Positions 44,174 to 53,323 are shown, counted from the stretch's first letter. The stretch: 64,000 bases of DNA from Rhizobium sp. Root482 (GCF_001426565.1 NZ_LMFA01000022.1:417254-481253); one strand, 5' to 3'. The notes: generated by a model not told the origin, from the sequence alone. Numbers and translations: made by a program.

Positions 44174-44188
44174 TACCGTAGCATACGG
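44174..44188 (+). promoter_or_regulatory. Shared motif TACNGTANNNTACGG, site 1
   Basis: TACCGTAGCATACGG just past the stop of the membrane TPR regulator gene. It also contains the perfect inverted repeat CCGTA-GCA-TACGG. The nearest downstream minus-strand start is the doubtful one at 44082; the DUF3604 start is about 370 bases away. Confidence 0.5.
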
Positions 44189-44191
44189 CGT

Positions 44192-45994
44192 TCACAGGCT
44201 GTCCGAGGCGTCGGAAAGCCTGAACTCAGCTTCGACATTCGTCGCGCTTGGCACCGGCAAGCCGGCCCGCCGGAGTGCAGCGATCATGCGCATGCTGTCC
44301 TGCGGCCTCAAGTTTTTCTTCCGGTTCTCGGCCACGATATTGGGCAGGTAATCGGGGCGCATCTCCATGAAGATCTCGCCTTCTCGCTTCGCCTCTGCAA
44401 ACAGCCCGGCCTCGGAATAGATGACCGCCGCAACGGCATGGAAGAGCGGAAATTTCTGCAGATCGGCTTTGCGGATCAGCCGCACCGCCATCTCATGATC
44501 CCGGAGCATGCAGGCGGTCAGGGCGCGCGTCCCGAAATAATATCCGGCTCCGCCGGGATTGAGCTTGATCGCACGATCCAAAAGGTCGGCGCCACGTTCC
44601 CACTTCCCCGACAACGCGATGCGCGTTCCCAGTTCTCCAAGGAATTCCGTATCGTTCGGATTGGCGATAAGCGCCTTCTCGCCGACCTCGAGCGCCTCCT
44701 TCGGCTCGTTGTTGAAGAACAGCGCGGTCATGAGCGCCTGCAGAGCGCGCGTATTGTCGGGTTCGAGTGAGACCGCCCGCCGCGCCGTACCGAGCGCGCG
44801 TTCCATCGCGGGAGCCTCGTCACTTTGCGGATTGAACTCGAACCGGCTCTCGTCGAGATGAATGATCGAGAGCATTGACCAGGCCGTCGCATAGGCGGGG
44901 AAACGCGCCACCGCGCTCTGCAGGCAGTTGCGGGCGATCAGATGCACTTCCGGGTTCAGTTCCTCGCGGTAGGCGTAGAAACGCAACATGCAATCATGGA
45001 CGCCAAGATCATCCGGCGGCGGGTTGGCCGCTAGTGATTTGGCGATGACGCCATAAGGCTGGGCTATGGCCGTCGCGACCTTGCTGGCGACGTCGGACTG
45101 TATGGCGGAAAGTTCGTGCGCGTTCAGCTGCTCATCGTAGCTCCGCGACCACAGGATGGAGCCGTTGGACGTATCGACAAGGCGCGCGGTCACACGGAGC
45201 TTGTCGCCGCCGACGCGAACTCCACCTGCAAGAAGGTAGTGCGCGCCCAGTCCCTCGCGCACCTGCGATGCCGCGACGCCGGGAGACAGTGCCTTCGACG
45301 TCTCGCGGCCGAAGACTGTGATCTCCTTGAAACGGGGAAGGGCGGTCAGGAGCTCTTCGGTCAGCCCGGCGGCATAAAGTGCAGCTTCCGCACCTTCGCC
45401 CAGACCCGCGAAGGGCGCGATCACGAGCATCGGTTCATCTGGAATTACCGTCGTCGAACCGCTGGCGCCGGGACCTGTTATAACACCCATGTAATAACCA
45501 AGCGCGGTGCAGGACAGCACCCCCAACATGGCGAGTAAGGTCCGGCCGGAATGCCGCCAAGCAAACACCCGGCCAGCGGCGGTCTCCCGTTTCGGCTCAT
45601 TGTCGACCGCTTCTTTCGGCTCGTCGTTCCAGTTGAAGGTCGGTACATAGCCGCCCTTCGGGATATCAATACGGATCGGGTCATGCTTGCCTGCAATAAG
45701 ATAATAGCGTTCGATCACCCGGCGCAGTCGTCCGGCTTCGATTCGAACGACGGGATCGTCCTGGGAGAAGCCCGTGCTCCGGCTGAACACCTCGATCGCG
45801 ACTGAATAGGCCTTGAGCCTGGAGGCGCGTCCAGCCAGCGTTTCTTCCGTGACATATTTCAGGAAGGCTCCGCCCCGCCCGCCGCTAGGGAACTCATGGC
45901 TGGAGAGTATGCGCTCAAGCTGGGCCCGGATCTCGTCATGGGTGGGACACGGGCGCTCGCGCGGACAGTCATGCATTGGCCCTGGAGTCTGCAC
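44192..45994 (-). CDS. ToxR/CadC-like membrane regulator with TPR domain
   Basis: A 600-residue protein. Residues about 17-121 form a basic N-terminal domain (EAGRLRRVIERYY, ending in IPKGGYVP) that looks like a winged DNA-binding unit. One membrane segment follows at 152-173. After it comes a domain starting LVIAPFAGLGEG, found in many cyclase-associated and CadC-like proteins, and then tetratricopeptide repeats (residues about 370-560). The layout suggests a transcription factor that senses the periplasm. The start is GTG with AGGAGG upstream; an ATG six codons later is possible. Nearby repeated motifs are candidate targets. Confidence 0.8.
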   Translation of the reverse strand: MQTPGPMHDCPRERPCPTHDEIRAQLERILSSHEFPSGGRGGAFLKYVTEETLAGRASRLKAYSVAIEVFSRSTGFSQDDPVVRIEAGRLRRVIERYYLIAGKHDPIRIDIPKGGYVPTFNWNDEPKEAVDNEPKRETAAGRVFAWRHSGRTLLAMLGVLSCTALGYYMGVITGPGASGSTTVIPDEPMLVIAPFAGLGEGAEAALYAAGLTEELLTALPRFKEITVFGRETSKALSPGVAASQVREGLGAHYLLAGGVRVGGDKLRVTARLVDTSNGSILWSRSYDEQLNAHELSAIQSDVASKVATAIAQPYGVIAKSLAANPPPDDLGVHDCMLRFYAYREELNPEVHLIARNCLQSAVARFPAYATAWSMLSIIHLDESRFEFNPQSDEAPAMERALGTARRAVSLEPDNTRALQALMTALFFNNEPKEALEVGEKALIANPNDTEFLGELGTRIALSGKWERGADLLDRAIKLNPGGAGYYFGTRALTACMLRDHEMAVRLIRKADLQKFPLFHAVAAVIYSEAGLFAEAKREGEIFMEMRPDYLPNIVAENRKKNLRPQDSMRMIAALRRAGLPVPSATNVEAEFRLSDASDSL

Positions 45995-46601
45995 TGCCCC
46001 TCCTCATTGTCCCAATTACGTGAAAATCCACTGCAAATGTTAGAACCCCGGATGCAACCTATCGCTGAAAGCGTAGCACGTCCATCTTGAACGGGATTTT
46101 AGCCGGCAGGCGGCGAAGCCATGTTTCGACGCACATGCTGCATGTCACCGGCAGGTTGCGCGGCGATCATCCGGCCGCAAGCACATTGCGGTGAATGCGA
46201 TGTAACATTCCCGATTGGTGGGGGCTCAGCCGTTTCGCCAATCCCCGCGAGCAGCCATCCGCAAAAGGCCTGTCGGAATATGGATTAAGTCCATATGGGG
46301 ATGCGCCATATCGATGGCCGGAAATACCGCCGAGCATCGATAGCGCACAGGCCTGTTTCTGAATGAGAGGATGGGCCGGCCAATGGCTTCGAGCGACAAT
46401 CCTGATCACCACTTGAACATCGCCGTGACCCTGTTCTCGTTACCTTGAAAGTCCACGGCCATCCGCGTTAGCGCTCGGCGAAGGAGAATTTTGCGGGTGC
46501 TCGGACGACCTTGCCGTCGATGACAAGGGACAGCGTGATGCCGGCTGCAGGGCTCTCTGCCACCCCGCATCGCCGTCACCCTGTTCGCCATGCATCAAAG
46601 A
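45995..46601. other. Long non-coding or decayed region
   Basis: About 600 bases without an intact gene. On the minus strand there are short protein-like ends: one frame ends with AGITLSLVIDGKVV...SFAER near 46470, and another ends with NENRVTAMFKW near 46405, an aromatic end like that of outer-membrane proteins. The 19-base sequence CATCGCCGT(G/C)ACCCTGTTC occurs at 46418-46436 and 46568-46586, exactly 150 bases apart. This looks like remains of one or two lost genes. Confidence 0.4.
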
Positions 46602-46976
46602 TTATCGCGGGCAGACGTCCCAGAAACCTGTTTTTTTGGTGCTATCGGTATAGTACCAGCACATGCCGGATTGCGGCGGCGTTCCGGCAACCGAGGCGGC
46701 CGCTGCGCCTGCAATAAAGCCGATCGCGGCGCCGGCGGCAACGGCCCCGCCCGCCGGCCAGTACCGACGCGGGTTCACGACGACCACACCCCGCATGACC
46801 GGTGGGCGGCGAACTGCGACAGCGCCGCCGCGACCGACGACGGCGCATCCTCTGGCCCCGCAGCCACCCACCGCCCGGCGGGCTTCGGCCGGGGTGGGTG
46901 CAAGCATGGGTGCGGCCACCATCATGAACAGGGCGGTAGCCATGACTGCGTTCTGGAAGCGCTTGATGATCTTCAT
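46602..46976 (-). CDS. Small exported glycine-zipper-like protein
   Basis: A 124-residue protein with a signal peptide (cleavage near AEARRA), a middle Gly/Ala/Val-rich stretch (GGAVAAGAAIGFIAGAAAAS) like a glycine zipper, and a C-terminus with WYYTDSTKKTGFWDVCP. Four cysteines could pair. The ATG at 46976 has AGGA eight bases before it. A TACNGTANNNTACGG motif lies 97 bases upstream of the start. An envelope role is likely; exact function is unknown. Confidence 0.75.
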   Translation of the reverse strand: MKIIKRFQNAVMATALFMMVAAPMLAPTPAEARRAVGGCGARGCAVVGRGGAVAVRRPPVMRGVVVVNPRRYWPAGGAVAAGAAIGFIAGAAAASVAGTPPQSGMCWYYTDSTKKTGFWDVCPR

Positions 46977-47072
46977 GAGATCCGTCCTGGTTGACCTGGT
47001 TGGGGCACCGCATGCTGGAACCGATAAGAGATAGGTGATCATGCTCCATCGAAGGGAAATAGGAGCGTATGT

Positions 47073-47087
47073 TACGGTATGCTACGG
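47073..47087 (+). promoter_or_regulatory. Shared motif TACNGTANNNTACGG, site 2
   Basis: TACGGTATGCTACGG, inside the last codons of the DUF4105 gene and 97 bases upstream of the small exported protein gene. The wider context (GTATGTTAC before, CGT after) is the same as at site 1 in nearly every base. Confidence 0.6.
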
Positions 47088-48098
47088 CGTAGCGGCGGGC
47101 GTCGAGGAGGGAACGCCGACACGGATCGCCCTGGAGAAGTCGGGCGTTAATCCAATAGCCCGCGCCCGCTCGCCGATCCTGGCAATCTCGCGCAACCGGC
47201 CCAGCGGCATCGAGGTGTCGATGGCGCCGTGATCATAGGCATAGTCGGGGAGATACCCGTTGACGATCAGCCGCCAGTCGAACGGTACCTTGTCTCCGGC
47301 AACACGCATCAGCCTTGCGACAGTCGTCGTGCAATTCGTCGTGATCGAATTGTAGAACTGCGGTGTCCGGGCCAGGGCATTGGCCTCGGCGACATATTCG
47401 AGCAACAGGTTCCTGGCTTGCGCCGGGGTTGCCGTTAACCGATAGATCTGGACGTCCTCCCCACGCATGTTCGAGCGGACGCCGACAACGTCGCGTTCGT
47501 CCGCGGCAAGGATCACCAGCGGATCGTTCTTGAAGAGATCGGCAAGCGGCGAGAACCCGCCACCGATTTTGTGGCGGACCTCGATCGACCAGGCGAGTTG
47601 CTCGCCGTCTTCGAAGCCAAAGCTGAAAATAACATGCGCGATCTTCGGCCCTGCCCAGTAGGACATGAACAGATCAACAGTCCTCACCGTGTCGAGATCA
47701 TAGCTGCGTGTCTGCCACCGCTCGGTAAAGTCCGTCTCGCTCCGCCATTGGAAATCCCGAAGATCGGTGAGCGTCAGGGTATCGCCTTCGATCCTGCCTG
47801 TGACCTGCCGGGCGACATCGGGTGCCCATTGAGCATTTTCGTCCGGCTTTATCGTGCTCCACCAGAAAAGAACCAGGACGAAAACGGCAGCAAACGAAAA
47901 AATGGCTTTCATGCGCAGCCGACTGGCAAGCGCCGCCAGAGTGAAAAGGCCGAAGACAAGGAAGACGCCGGCGGCAATTGCCCGTCCGATATCGGGCAGG
48001 GGCAGGCGATACCAGAGGGCCAGGGAACACCAGATTGTCAAAGCCGCCACGATCAAGGCGACCGCGAACAGAAATATGATCGCCATCTGTCGAGGCAT
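47082..48098 (-). CDS. DUF4105 membrane protein
   Basis: A 338-residue protein with three N-terminal membrane segments (about 5-25, 35-55, 62-80) followed by a DUF4105 domain (VDLFMSYWAGPKIAHVIFSFGF and FYNSITTNCTTTVARL). The Asn-Cys-Thr segment resembles a papain-like catalytic Cys region, and a conserved His is present. The ATG at 48098 has AAGGA upstream; a longer frame to 48197 lacks one. A shared motif lies 125 bases before the start. Family function is unknown. Confidence 0.85.
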   Translation of the reverse strand: MPRQMAIIFLFAVALIVAALTIWCSLALWYRLPLPDIGRAIAAGVFLVFGLFTLAALASRLRMKAIFSFAAVFVLVLFWWSTIKPDENAQWAPDVARQVTGRIEGDTLTLTDLRDFQWRSETDFTERWQTRSYDLDTVRTVDLFMSYWAGPKIAHVIFSFGFEDGEQLAWSIEVRHKIGGGFSPLADLFKNDPLVILAADERDVVGVRSNMRGEDVQIYRLTATPAQARNLLLEYVAEANALARTPQFYNSITTNCTTTVARLMRVAGDKVPFDWRLIVNGYLPDYAYDHGAIDTSMPLGRLREIARIGERARAIGLTPDFSRAIRVGVPSSTPAATP

Positions 48099-48222
48099 GT
48101 TTTTCCTTTTCGATAGCCGCCGTGGTGCCGATGAGGCGAGATTTGCGGCTTCAACACGCCGCAGGGAATGGCACGCCATTCGCCATAAGGATGACACGGA
48201 ATTCGGCGGAGACCATGTACAT

Positions 48223-48237
48223 TACAGTAACCTACGG
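48223..48237 (+). promoter_or_regulatory. Shared motif TACNGTANNNTACGG, site 3
   Basis: TACAGTAACCTACGG in the divergent gap between the DUF4105 gene and the outer-membrane protein gene, 125 bases from the DUF4105 start. Confidence 0.6.
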
Positions 48238-48351
48238 CGATGTTCCGGCTGTCGACCGCGCATGTGTGGTCCATTCGGAGATCGGACTGTTGGCGCGCCA
48301 GCCATACGCGCCGCAAAATGGGCAACGCCGACAGTCCGCACGAACAGATGA

Positions 48352-48366
48352 TACGGTAACATACGG
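48352..48366 (+). promoter_or_regulatory. Shared motif TACNGTANNNTACGG, site 4
   Basis: TACGGTAACATACGG, 85 bases upstream of the outer-membrane protein gene at 48451. It lies in the same orientation as sites 1-3, and ATACGG is repeated 10 bases apart, placing both copies on one DNA face. The rest of this 350-base gap holds no gene. Confidence 0.6.
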
Positions 48367-48450
48367 GCGTTTCTGTCGGGATCGGCTATTCTCAGGCGCG
48401 GAACCAATTCCGGAGTTTGGCCAGGCAGGTCGATCGGGGGGACAGGCGGA

Positions 48451-49230
48451 ATGACAGGACTTCGGAAAGGATATCACGCGCTGGCAGCAGCTCTCGCAGC
48501 GGCAACCCCCGCGACGGCGGCCGACATCTCGCAGCCGGGATCGGCCGTCATCGACAACGGCTGGAAATATCAGGTTACGCTAGACGCCTGGTTGACAGGC
48601 CTGAATGGCGACATAGGTGTCCGCGGCCTTCCGGCGGCGGCGGTCGATGTCTCGCCTCTGGACGTGCTCGAGAACTTGGACGGCGCGTTTGCGGGGTCCT
48701 TTCAAGCGGTTGGCGATCACTGGCTTCTCTATACGGACATCATGTGGGCCAGGATTTCGACCGATGCCGATGTCGGTCCATTCGGCGGAACCGCTGACTT
48801 CGAACAGAGGCAGATCGTGGCGACGGCGCTTGTCGGCTACGAGGTGCCGATCAACGTCGAGAACATACAGCTCTACGCGACGGCCGGCCTTCGCTACCAG
48901 CACAACAAGGTGGAACTCGACATCAATCCCATATTCTTTCCGGCGATCGACCGCAGCGGTTCGCAAAGCTGGGTCGATCCACTCGTCGGTCTCACCATGC
49001 ATTATGACATCAATGAAAAATGGTTCGTGGACGTCATGACCGATGTCGGCGGCTTCGGCGTCGCCTCGGACATCACCCTGCAGGGAACCGCGACGGTCGG
49101 CTACAACTGGACGGACACGATCGCTTCGTCTTTCGGCTACAAGGCGCTCTACACCGACTACACGGAGGGCGGTTTCCGCTATGATGCCACCCAGCACGGC
49201 ATCTTCACGCGTCTGGCGGTGAGGTTCTAG
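48451..49230 (+). CDS. Putative outer-membrane beta-barrel protein
   Basis: A 259-residue exported protein with a signal peptide ending in TAADIS. The mature part has alternating-residue strands and ends in AVRF with a terminal Phe, as expected for an outer-membrane barrel recognised by the Bam system. No enzyme motif was seen. A strong G-rich ribosome site precedes the ATG. The shared motif 85 bases upstream ties it to the DUF4105 and small exported protein genes. Confidence 0.8.
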   Translation: MTGLRKGYHALAAALAAATPATAADISQPGSAVIDNGWKYQVTLDAWLTGLNGDIGVRGLPAAAVDVSPLDVLENLDGAFAGSFQAVGDHWLLYTDIMWARISTDADVGPFGGTADFEQRQIVATALVGYEVPINVENIQLYATAGLRYQHNKVELDINPIFFPAIDRSGSQSWVDPLVGLTMHYDINEKWFVDVMTDVGGFGVASDITLQGTATVGYNWTDTIASSFGYKALYTDYTEGGFRYDATQHGIFTRLAVRF

Positions 49231-49404
49231 CCAAAACTGGGCCATCCTCGCTGGAAGTCTCATCCAACAGCCCGTGTAACCGCAATCTATTTCCTTCGGG
49301 CCAAGGGGACGCACGAACGACGAAACGCAATATCATGGCATCACTGCTGGGTCGGCACGAACCGCTTAACCGGTTCAGCTGCAGTAGCCAGCGTTATTAC
49401 AGGA

Positions 49405-49617
49405 TCAGCCAAACGTGACTTCATCGAGCGTGCGGTGGAGGTCGGCGGCCTGATGTTGCTCAGTCCGTTCTTTCGACGCCAAAAGACTGTCGAGTTCAGC
49501 CTTGATTGAGCCAAAGCGCGCAATATAGCGATCCGCCTGCTGAATGCTCAGACCATATTCACGAGCAAGCTGTGAGGATGAGTAGGTTCGTATGCGTTCC
49601 GGCTCGGCGAGCGGCAT
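49405..49617 (-). CDS. Small DUF3606-like protein
   Basis: A 70-residue cytoplasmic protein. The stretch SQLAREYGLSIQQADRYIARFG resembles a short helix-turn-helix or DUF3606-type helix pair common in rhizobia. AGGAG sits six bases before the ATG at 49617; a longer upstream frame is not supported. It stands alone. Function unknown. Confidence 0.65.
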   Translation of the reverse strand: MPLAEPERIRTYSSSQLAREYGLSIQQADRYIARFGSIKAELDSLLASKERTEQHQAADLHRTLDEVTFG

Positions 49618-50025
49618 TGGATTCTCCTTTGAAAGGAAATACCTGTGACCCGCCTCCTGTTCCGAGCGTCGATGAAACCACTCCGCGCCTGTACGTGAGC
49701 GGCATCTCGTCGCGTATCGGCCGATACGCGGCTCGAGCTCGGTGATTTCGGGGCTGAAGCGAGTCTCCATTCCGTCGCAAGCCCGGAAAATTTCGGCCGA
49801 CAATTCGCTGCGGGCCAGCGACAGCCTAGTCTCGGGACGCGGCTGGGAAACGTCTTCGTCGGACGGCCGGACCGGTTCCAGAATCTAACGGAATTATCAC
49901 CCTGATGAGCCTGTCAAGCGCGGCGATGGGCAACCTTCGATAGCCTGGCGATATTCCTATGAAATTCCTATTTTTTACCGCCCCGGTCACTCTCGAACGC
50001 CTATCCGGTTCGGGTGCATATCTAG

Positions 50026-50496
50026 TTGCGAGACAATCATCGTCTCCACGCGCTTTCGCGCGCCGCCAAGATGACCTCGCGTCACAAGGTCGAGGTGAGT
50101 ATCCCGGAGCATCTACTGATGCTGCGGGTCGATCCCGTCCTTTTCGAGCAGGTGCTCTTCAACCTTATCGACAATGCCGCCAAATATGCGCCGGAAGACA
50201 CGACAATTACCATCCGTGGCTGGAAAGACGGAGATGCCATCATGCTGTCGGTTGCCGACGAAGGTTCCGGCATCCCGCCCAATGATCTGGAGCGGATCTT
50301 CGACAGTTTCTATCGCGTGAGAAAGGGCGATCATGTACGCGCCGGAACGGGTCTGGGCCTTTCCATATGTCGCGGCTTCGTGGAGGCGATGGGTGGCACG
50401 ATCACCGCCGCAAACCACCATGGGGGTTCGGGCGGTCTCTTCACGGTTCGCATGCCGGTGCCGAAGAATCCGCCTATCCTGGGAGAAAACGAATGA
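50026..50496 (+). pseudogene. kdpD: Truncated kdpD, ATPase domain only
   Basis: About 150 residues matching only the end of the KdpD sensor kinase: the segment before the N-box, the N-box NLIDNAAKYAP, and the G-boxes DEGSGIP and GTGLGLSIC. The Usp, membrane and phospho-acceptor His regions (roughly 700 residues) are absent, and a stop precedes the frame. An internal start (TTG at 50026 or ATG at 50071) might still give a small protein, but it could not autophosphorylate. It overlaps kdpE by four bases, as in intact kdpDE operons. Confidence 0.85.
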
Positions 50497-51158
50497 CCAG
50501 CACGGCCGTCCGCATCCTGATCGTCGATGACGAACCGCCTATCCGCAAATTGCTGCGCGTCGGGCTCTCGACGCAGAACTATGCCATCGTCGAGGCAATG
50601 AACGCTAAAGTGGCGATGGAACTGGTCATGTCGCAAAAACCTGATCTCATCGTGCTCGACCTCGGCCTGCCGGACATGCCGGGACACGATCTCCTCGCCA
50701 AGTGGCGCGGGGAGGGGCTTGCCCTGCCGATCGTCATTCTTTCGAGCCGGACCGAGGCGGGTATCGTGAGGGCGCTGGAGCTTGGTGCCGACGACTACAT
50801 CGCCAAACCCTTCAGCATCAACGAACTGGTTGCCCGCATCCGAGTAGCGGTGCGCCACCGGCTGCAAAGCCAGGGCGAGCTTTCGGTCGACCTCGTCAAG
50901 CGCATCGTCAGGGTCGCCGGACGGGAGGTGAAGCTGTCGCCGAAGGAATACGGCATCCTGCGCATCCTGGTGCAGCATGCCGGCAAGGTGCTGACCCATC
51001 GGTTCTTGCCCGAGCATGTCTGGGATGGCCTTACGGATGTCCAGTATCTGCGCGTCTATGTCCGGCAGTTACGCCAGAAGATCGAGCAAAAGCCCGACCA
51101 GCCGCAATATATTCTCACGGAAACGGGTGTCGGATACAGGCTCGCCGAAGCGAGCTGA
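50493..51158 (+). CDS. kdpE: KdpE-like response regulator
   Basis: A 221-residue OmpR-family regulator. The receiver domain has acidic residues at 12-14 and phospho-acceptor Asp56 in VLDLGLPDM. The C-terminus is a winged helix ending VGYRLAEA. Sequence and pairing with a KdpD fragment support KdpE, the activator of the high-affinity potassium pump. No kdpFABC genes are present here, and its kinase partner is broken, so it may respond to another kinase or be a relic. Confidence 0.88.
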   Translation: MTSTAVRILIVDDEPPIRKLLRVGLSTQNYAIVEAMNAKVAMELVMSQKPDLIVLDLGLPDMPGHDLLAKWRGEGLALPIVILSSRTEAGIVRALELGADDYIAKPFSINELVARIRVAVRHRLQSQGELSVDLVKRIVRVAGREVKLSPKEYGILRILVQHAGKVLTHRFLPEHVWDGLTDVQYLRVYVRQLRQKIEQKPDQPQYILTETGVGYRLAEAS

Positions 51159-51226
51159 GACAAGCCAGCGGAGCAGTCCGAGTTTGGATGTCTCATGAGC
51201 GTCCTGCGGCCGAGATAGAACGACGT

Positions 51227-51589
51227 CTACTGCTGCTGCAGCAAGCGGGTTACCGTCTCCAGAAGACGTTTTTCCTGATAGGGCTTGTCAAGAACCGCAT
51301 TGAACATATCGGGATGCGATCGACCGATGCTTCCTTGCGCACCGCTGACGAGGATGACCGGGATTTCGGCCAGCGCGTCGTCGCTTCGGATCGCCTTGGC
51401 GAGTTCCAGGCCGGTCATCAACGGCATCATGAAATCCGTGATGACCAGGTCCGGACGTTTTTCCCGCACCAGGTCGAGAGCAGCCAGCCCGTGAGCGGCC
51501 GGGGCGACGTCATGGCCGGCGTCCTCCAACATCATCACCAGCACTTCCGCGATGAGGAATTCGTCCTCGGCTATCACGATCAGCGCCAT
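51227..51589 (-). CDS. Single-domain CheY-like response regulator
   Basis: A 120-residue receiver domain with no output domain. The acidic pocket is at 8-10, the phospho-acceptor is Asp52 (TDFMMP), with Ser82 and Lys102 at the expected places. It lies 34 bases downstream of the KaiC-like gene on the same strand and is probably co-transcribed with it. Confidence 0.9.
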   Translation of the reverse strand: MALIVIAEDEFLIAEVLVMMLEDAGHDVAPAAHGLAALDLVREKRPDLVITDFMMPLMTGLELAKAIRSDDALAEIPVILVSGAQGSIGRSHPDMFNAVLDKPYQEKRLLETVTRLLQQQ

Positions 51590-51622
51590 GGCGGGAGCTC
51601 TTCCAAGAGTTTTGTCACGCGG

Positions 51623-53062
51623 TCAGGCACCCAATGGTTTTGCAAGACCGGTCGCGGCACCTTCGACCGGCTCAAGCGGTAACGACACCGCAAGCCCGTT
51701 GTTCCCGATGACCAGTTCGTGGATGACAGGTTCGAAGTCGCTGTCCCTGACCTTCAAAATAGAAAGTGTCCGCTTGTAGCGCGAGCTTACCTCGACATGC
51801 CGCAGCATCAGCAGATTGTCGAGCAGGCTAGAAACTTCCGAACGCGGGGTGGATACCGTCGGGCCGAAGAGATCACGCAGCTCCCACGTCGCGATCGTGG
51901 TCACACCGAGAGACCGAAGCTCGTTGGAAAGCGCCGCAAAGAATTCGACGAGACGCTGCTGATAGATCGCGGCCCGCTCGAAGCCGCCAAGGCCGTCGAT
52001 TACCAACCGTTTGATGCCGCGCCCCCTGACTTCATCCAGCAGGCGATGGGCCAGTTTATCCAGCAGGTTTTCAGTCATCGGGTTCCAGAGGAAGCCGAGG
52101 GCGCCCGAATGGAGGAGAGGCTGCAAATCAAGGCCGATTGCTCTGGCCTTGCCGTGAAGGCGCGCCGGCGTCTCATAGAATCCGAAATGCAGGCCCGGCT
52201 CCGCTTCGCTCGACGCACTCAGGAAATTGAGGCCGAGCGTCGTCTTGCCACATCCGGATGGGCCAAAGACCAGACTGACCGAGCCTGCGGGAATGCCGCC
52301 GCCGAGCAGTCTATCGAGGCCGTCGACCCCCGAGGGGACGGTGCCCGTCACCAGGGTTTCGGGCTGAGAGGGATGCGCCAGGGCGATTTCCAGCCGCGGA
52401 TAGACAGTAACACCGGAGGAGCCGATATCGAACTGATGAAACCCGTCAAGAGCGCGACTGCCTCTCGATTTCTTCACATGCAGGCGTCGAACGGAGCGCA
52501 CGCCTGCAAGCTCGTTGTTCAACTCTATGACGCCGTCGACCATGGTATGCTCGGGGCTGTCGTCGGCAAGGCGGGTGCTGGTGAGGAACAGCACCGTGCA
52601 ACCTGCGAATGCGGCCTGGCTCTGAACCTCCGCCACGAAGGTTTTGACGTCGAGCGCGCTATCGGCGCGATCACGCGCGTTAAGGAGACCGTCGAACACA
52701 AGCAGGGTTGCGCCCTGCCGGCTGATTTCCTTTCGTATCAAGGAAACGACCGCCGGAAGCCCCTGATCGCGCAGCGTCTGGAAGACGCTGACATAGGCGA
52801 TTTCATCGCCAAGCCTGGACGGATCGAAGAAGTCGAGCGTGCCCAGAACCTGAAAGAGGCGATCATGCGTCTCCGCCAGCAGCGTTACGTAGAGCACTTT
52901 TCGGCCAAGCGCGACATTCGCAAACGCAATATGGTTCGACAGGATCGTCTTGCCGGCGCCCGGCTGTCCCTGGACGATATAGGAAGCGCCCTCGACAAAG
53001 CCTCCCCCGAGTATGGCGTCCAACCCTTGGATGCCTGATGTCAGTCGTGGAAGTTCATGCAT
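51623..53062 (-). CDS. KaiC-like RecA-superfamily ATPase
   Basis: A 479-residue protein made of two KaiC/RecA-type domains. Domain one has Walker A GQPGAGKT at 32-39; domain two has GPSGCGKT near residue 260. Walker B-like strands LLVFDGL and LVIDGLG follow in each. KaiC homologues outside cyanobacteria lack KaiA and act in stress or signalling, often with a receiver-domain protein, as here. No kaiB gene is present. Confidence 0.9.
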   Translation of the reverse strand: MHELPRLTSGIQGLDAILGGGFVEGASYIVQGQPGAGKTILSNHIAFANVALGRKVLYVTLLAETHDRLFQVLGTLDFFDPSRLGDEIAYVSVFQTLRDQGLPAVVSLIRKEISRQGATLLVFDGLLNARDRADSALDVKTFVAEVQSQAAFAGCTVLFLTSTRLADDSPEHTMVDGVIELNNELAGVRSVRRLHVKKSRGSRALDGFHQFDIGSSGVTVYPRLEIALAHPSQPETLVTGTVPSGVDGLDRLLGGGIPAGSVSLVFGPSGCGKTTLGLNFLSASSEAEPGLHFGFYETPARLHGKARAIGLDLQPLLHSGALGFLWNPMTENLLDKLAHRLLDEVRGRGIKRLVIDGLGGFERAAIYQQRLVEFFAALSNELRSLGVTTIATWELRDLFGPTVSTPRSEVSSLLDNLLMLRHVEVSSRYKRTLSILKVRDSDFEPVIHELVIGNNGLAVSLPLEPVEGAATGLAKPLGA

Positions 53063-53323
53063 TGAGATCGTCCCGGAGAGCCCTTGCGCCCACGGAGTAC
53101 CCTAAGGTCCGATGCCGAAATTGCAAACGCCAATTGACCGGGACGGATGCGGAAATCCCTTCATCCACGAAACGCTTTCGTATCGTGCCGTCTGGAATCC
53201 TCGACGATCATGAATATCGAGGCTTGCTAGCCTCATCATTGGCGAACCGGCTTGTCGGACGCTCCGTCCGCGGGGCGAGGACCGCTCGTCCCGCCGGCTC
53301 GTTGATGCCACCCCGATCCTGTT

